This document shows positions 4,711 through 5,793 of a stretch of DNA of 5,793 bases, piece after piece (positions within the stretch are counted from its first letter, which is position 1; each line of letters starts with the position of its first letter). The stretch is taken from positions 1 through 5,793 of the forward strand of contig DOXU01000185.1 in the NCBI GenBank assembly GCA_003518885.1. Reading direction: 5' to 3'. The position numbers were made by a program, and so were the translations under genes. The notes beneath the pieces were generated by a model. It worked only from the letters and a program-made list of their open reading frames with translations, was not told the origin of the DNA and did not search any database. The DNA is from Oscillospiraceae bacterium (GTDB taxonomy: Bacteria > Bacillota > Clostridia > Oscillospirales > Ethanoligenentaceae).

Positions 4711-5793
4711 ATGGATACCATACAAAAATTGATTATAGGGCAAATTGAAGCGCATATTGAAAAGATTGTCAGTTTTGCTGAGGATATCTATTATCACGGG
4801 GAGACCGGATACCGGGAGGTACGAACTGCCGGAAAAGTGGCTGATTTTTTCCGCTCTTTGCAATTGCCTGTTGAAGAACAATTGGCCGTAACGGGCGTGA
4901 AGGCTACCTTAAATCGGAATGCTCCTTATACAGCGGCTTTGATTGGCGAATTGGATGGGGTGCTTAGCCCTCAACATCCTGATGTAAATCCAAGCAACGG
5001 AATTGCCCATGCTTGTGGACACCATATTCAATTGGCGGCATTGGCTGGAGCAGCTTTAGCACTCTCTTCTCCGGAAGTCGCGAAAACGCTGGGAGCGAAT
5101 TTATTGTTTTTTGCTGTACCGGCGGAGGAACAGGTTCATGCTGATGTACGAGAAGAACTGTTGGCGCAAAATCGGATACGGTATGCTACGGGAAAAGGAG
5201 AACTTGTACGTTTGGGACAATTTGACACCGTTGATGCAGTGATTGTTCATCATGTTCATTATGCCCCGATTGAGGCGGATATCCTGATTGGGAATAATCC
5301 GACGAATGGCTATGTGAGCAAAAGAATCCAAATTAAAGGGAAGGCATCGCATGCCGCTGCCGCGCCAGAAAAAGGGATTAATGCGTTAAACGCAGCTTCC
5401 TTGGGCTTATCTGCAGTGGCATATCAACGGGAAACCTTTCGGGATGAAGATCGTGTTCGTATTCACGCTGTTATAGAAAAAGGTGGCGTGGCGGTCAATG
5501 TCGTTCCCGAAGATGTGGTGATTGAAGCAATGGTGCGGGGCAGGACGATGCAAGCGATTAAAGATGCCTCCCAAAAGGTAGATAGAGCATTCAAAGGTTC
5601 TGCTTATGCGTTAGGAGCTAAAGCGGAAATCAGGGATATGGCGGGGTATTTGCCTGTGGTAGCACAAGCGCCACAGCGTCCACTTTGTGAGGCAGCAGAG
5701 GCTTTGGGGAATCGTTTTGAAAAAGCGCCAACGGGGCACAATCCTCTCTCGACAGATGTGGGCGATCTTTCCCAGATGATGCCGGTATTAGGG
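4711..5793 (+). CDS. M20-family amidohydrolase/metallopeptidase, 3' end beyond the window
   Basis: The frame is open for 361 codons and runs off the right edge; family members are usually 380-480 residues, so little is missing. It resembles the M20 amidohydrolases related to AbgB and aminoacylase-like proteins, cytosolic di-metal hydrolases that cleave amide bonds of N-acylated or peptide-like substrates. Visible residues are Cys102 and His104 in AHACGHH (99-105), Glu139-Glu140 in VPAEE (136-140) giving the catalytic base and a metal ligand, and a His in VHHVHY (179-184). The dimerisation-domain segment GKASHAAAAPEKGINALNA (210-228) carries His214, and the C-terminal STDVGDLS (347-354) is typical. 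The residue after the metal-binding His104 is His105, where Asp or Asn is usual. AAGGAAG (4699-4705) precedes the ATG by five bases. No signal peptide is present. A DAP-specific deacylase role is unlikely to be needed because DapL is present; the substrate is unknown. Confidence 0.88.
   Translation, partial: MDTIQKLIIGQIEAHIEKIVSFAEDIYYHGETGYREVRTAGKVADFFRSLQLPVEEQLAVTGVKATLNRNAPYTAALIGELDGVLSPQHPDVNPSNGIAHACGHHIQLAALAGAALALSSPEVAKTLGANLLFFAVPAEEQVHADVREELLAQNRIRYATGKGELVRLGQFDTVDAVIVHHVHYAPIEADILIGNNPTNGYVSKRIQIKGKASHAAAAPEKGINALNAASLGLSAVAYQRETFRDEDRVRIHAVIEKGGVAVNVVPEDVVIEAMVRGRTMQAIKDASQKVDRAFKGSAYALGAKAEIRDMAGYLPVVAQAPQRPLCEAAEALGNRFEKAPTGHNPLSTDVGDLSQMMPVLG

Noticed and set aside
4498..4881. 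A 127-codon minus-strand open frame across the second terminator and the start of the M20 gene
   Set aside because: It is antisense to a well-supported gene and a terminator, has no good ribosome binding site, and its translation has no recognisable domain.

Overview
The window looks like a chromosomal stretch from a Firmicutes (Bacillota) bacterium, most likely a clostridium-type anaerobe. The reasons are moderately AT-rich DNA, strong purine-rich Shine-Dalgarno sites (AAGGAG, GGAGG), sigma-A-like promoters, short intergenic gaps with classic hairpin/T-run terminators, and the diaminopimelate aminotransferase (DapL) route to meso-diaminopimelate. The species cannot be named from the sequence alone. 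I see no mobile element, CRISPR array, tRNA, rRNA or phage signature, and no gene-free stretch longer than 300 bases.

Left part (1-1661): a cytosolic M14-type zinc carboxypeptidase on the minus strand (94-1005) is divergent from a Nudix hydrolase of the ADP-ribose pyrophosphatase type on the plus strand (about 1110-1661). The two share a gap of about 100 bases. A good sigma-A-like promoter at 50-78 points into the 3' end of the carboxypeptidase gene from the opposite strand.

Middle (1662-3891): dapF and dapL form a two-gene operon with its own promoter (1684-1712) and a strong terminator (3858-3891). Together they convert tetrahydrodipicolinate to LL-DAP (DapL) and then to meso-DAP (DapF), the final steps supplying peptidoglycan cross-links and lysine. 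The nearby carboxypeptidase belongs to a superfamily that includes enzymes cutting gamma-D-Glu-meso-DAP bonds, so a shared cell-wall theme is possible but not proven.

Right part (3917-5793): a small YjdJ-type GNAT acetyltransferase on the minus strand shares the bidirectional dapL terminator. It is divergent from a 63-residue cysteine-rich, membrane-anchored microprotein of unknown function, which has its own terminator. An M20-family amidohydrolase with its own promoter then runs off the right edge.

Most of the window is ordinary housekeeping sequence. The items most worth a second look are the cysteine-rich microprotein, the Glu-to-Asp change in the zinc motif of the carboxypeptidase, the antisense promoter at its 3' end, and the repeated half-sites around the dapF promoter. 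I found no convincing multi-gene novel system.
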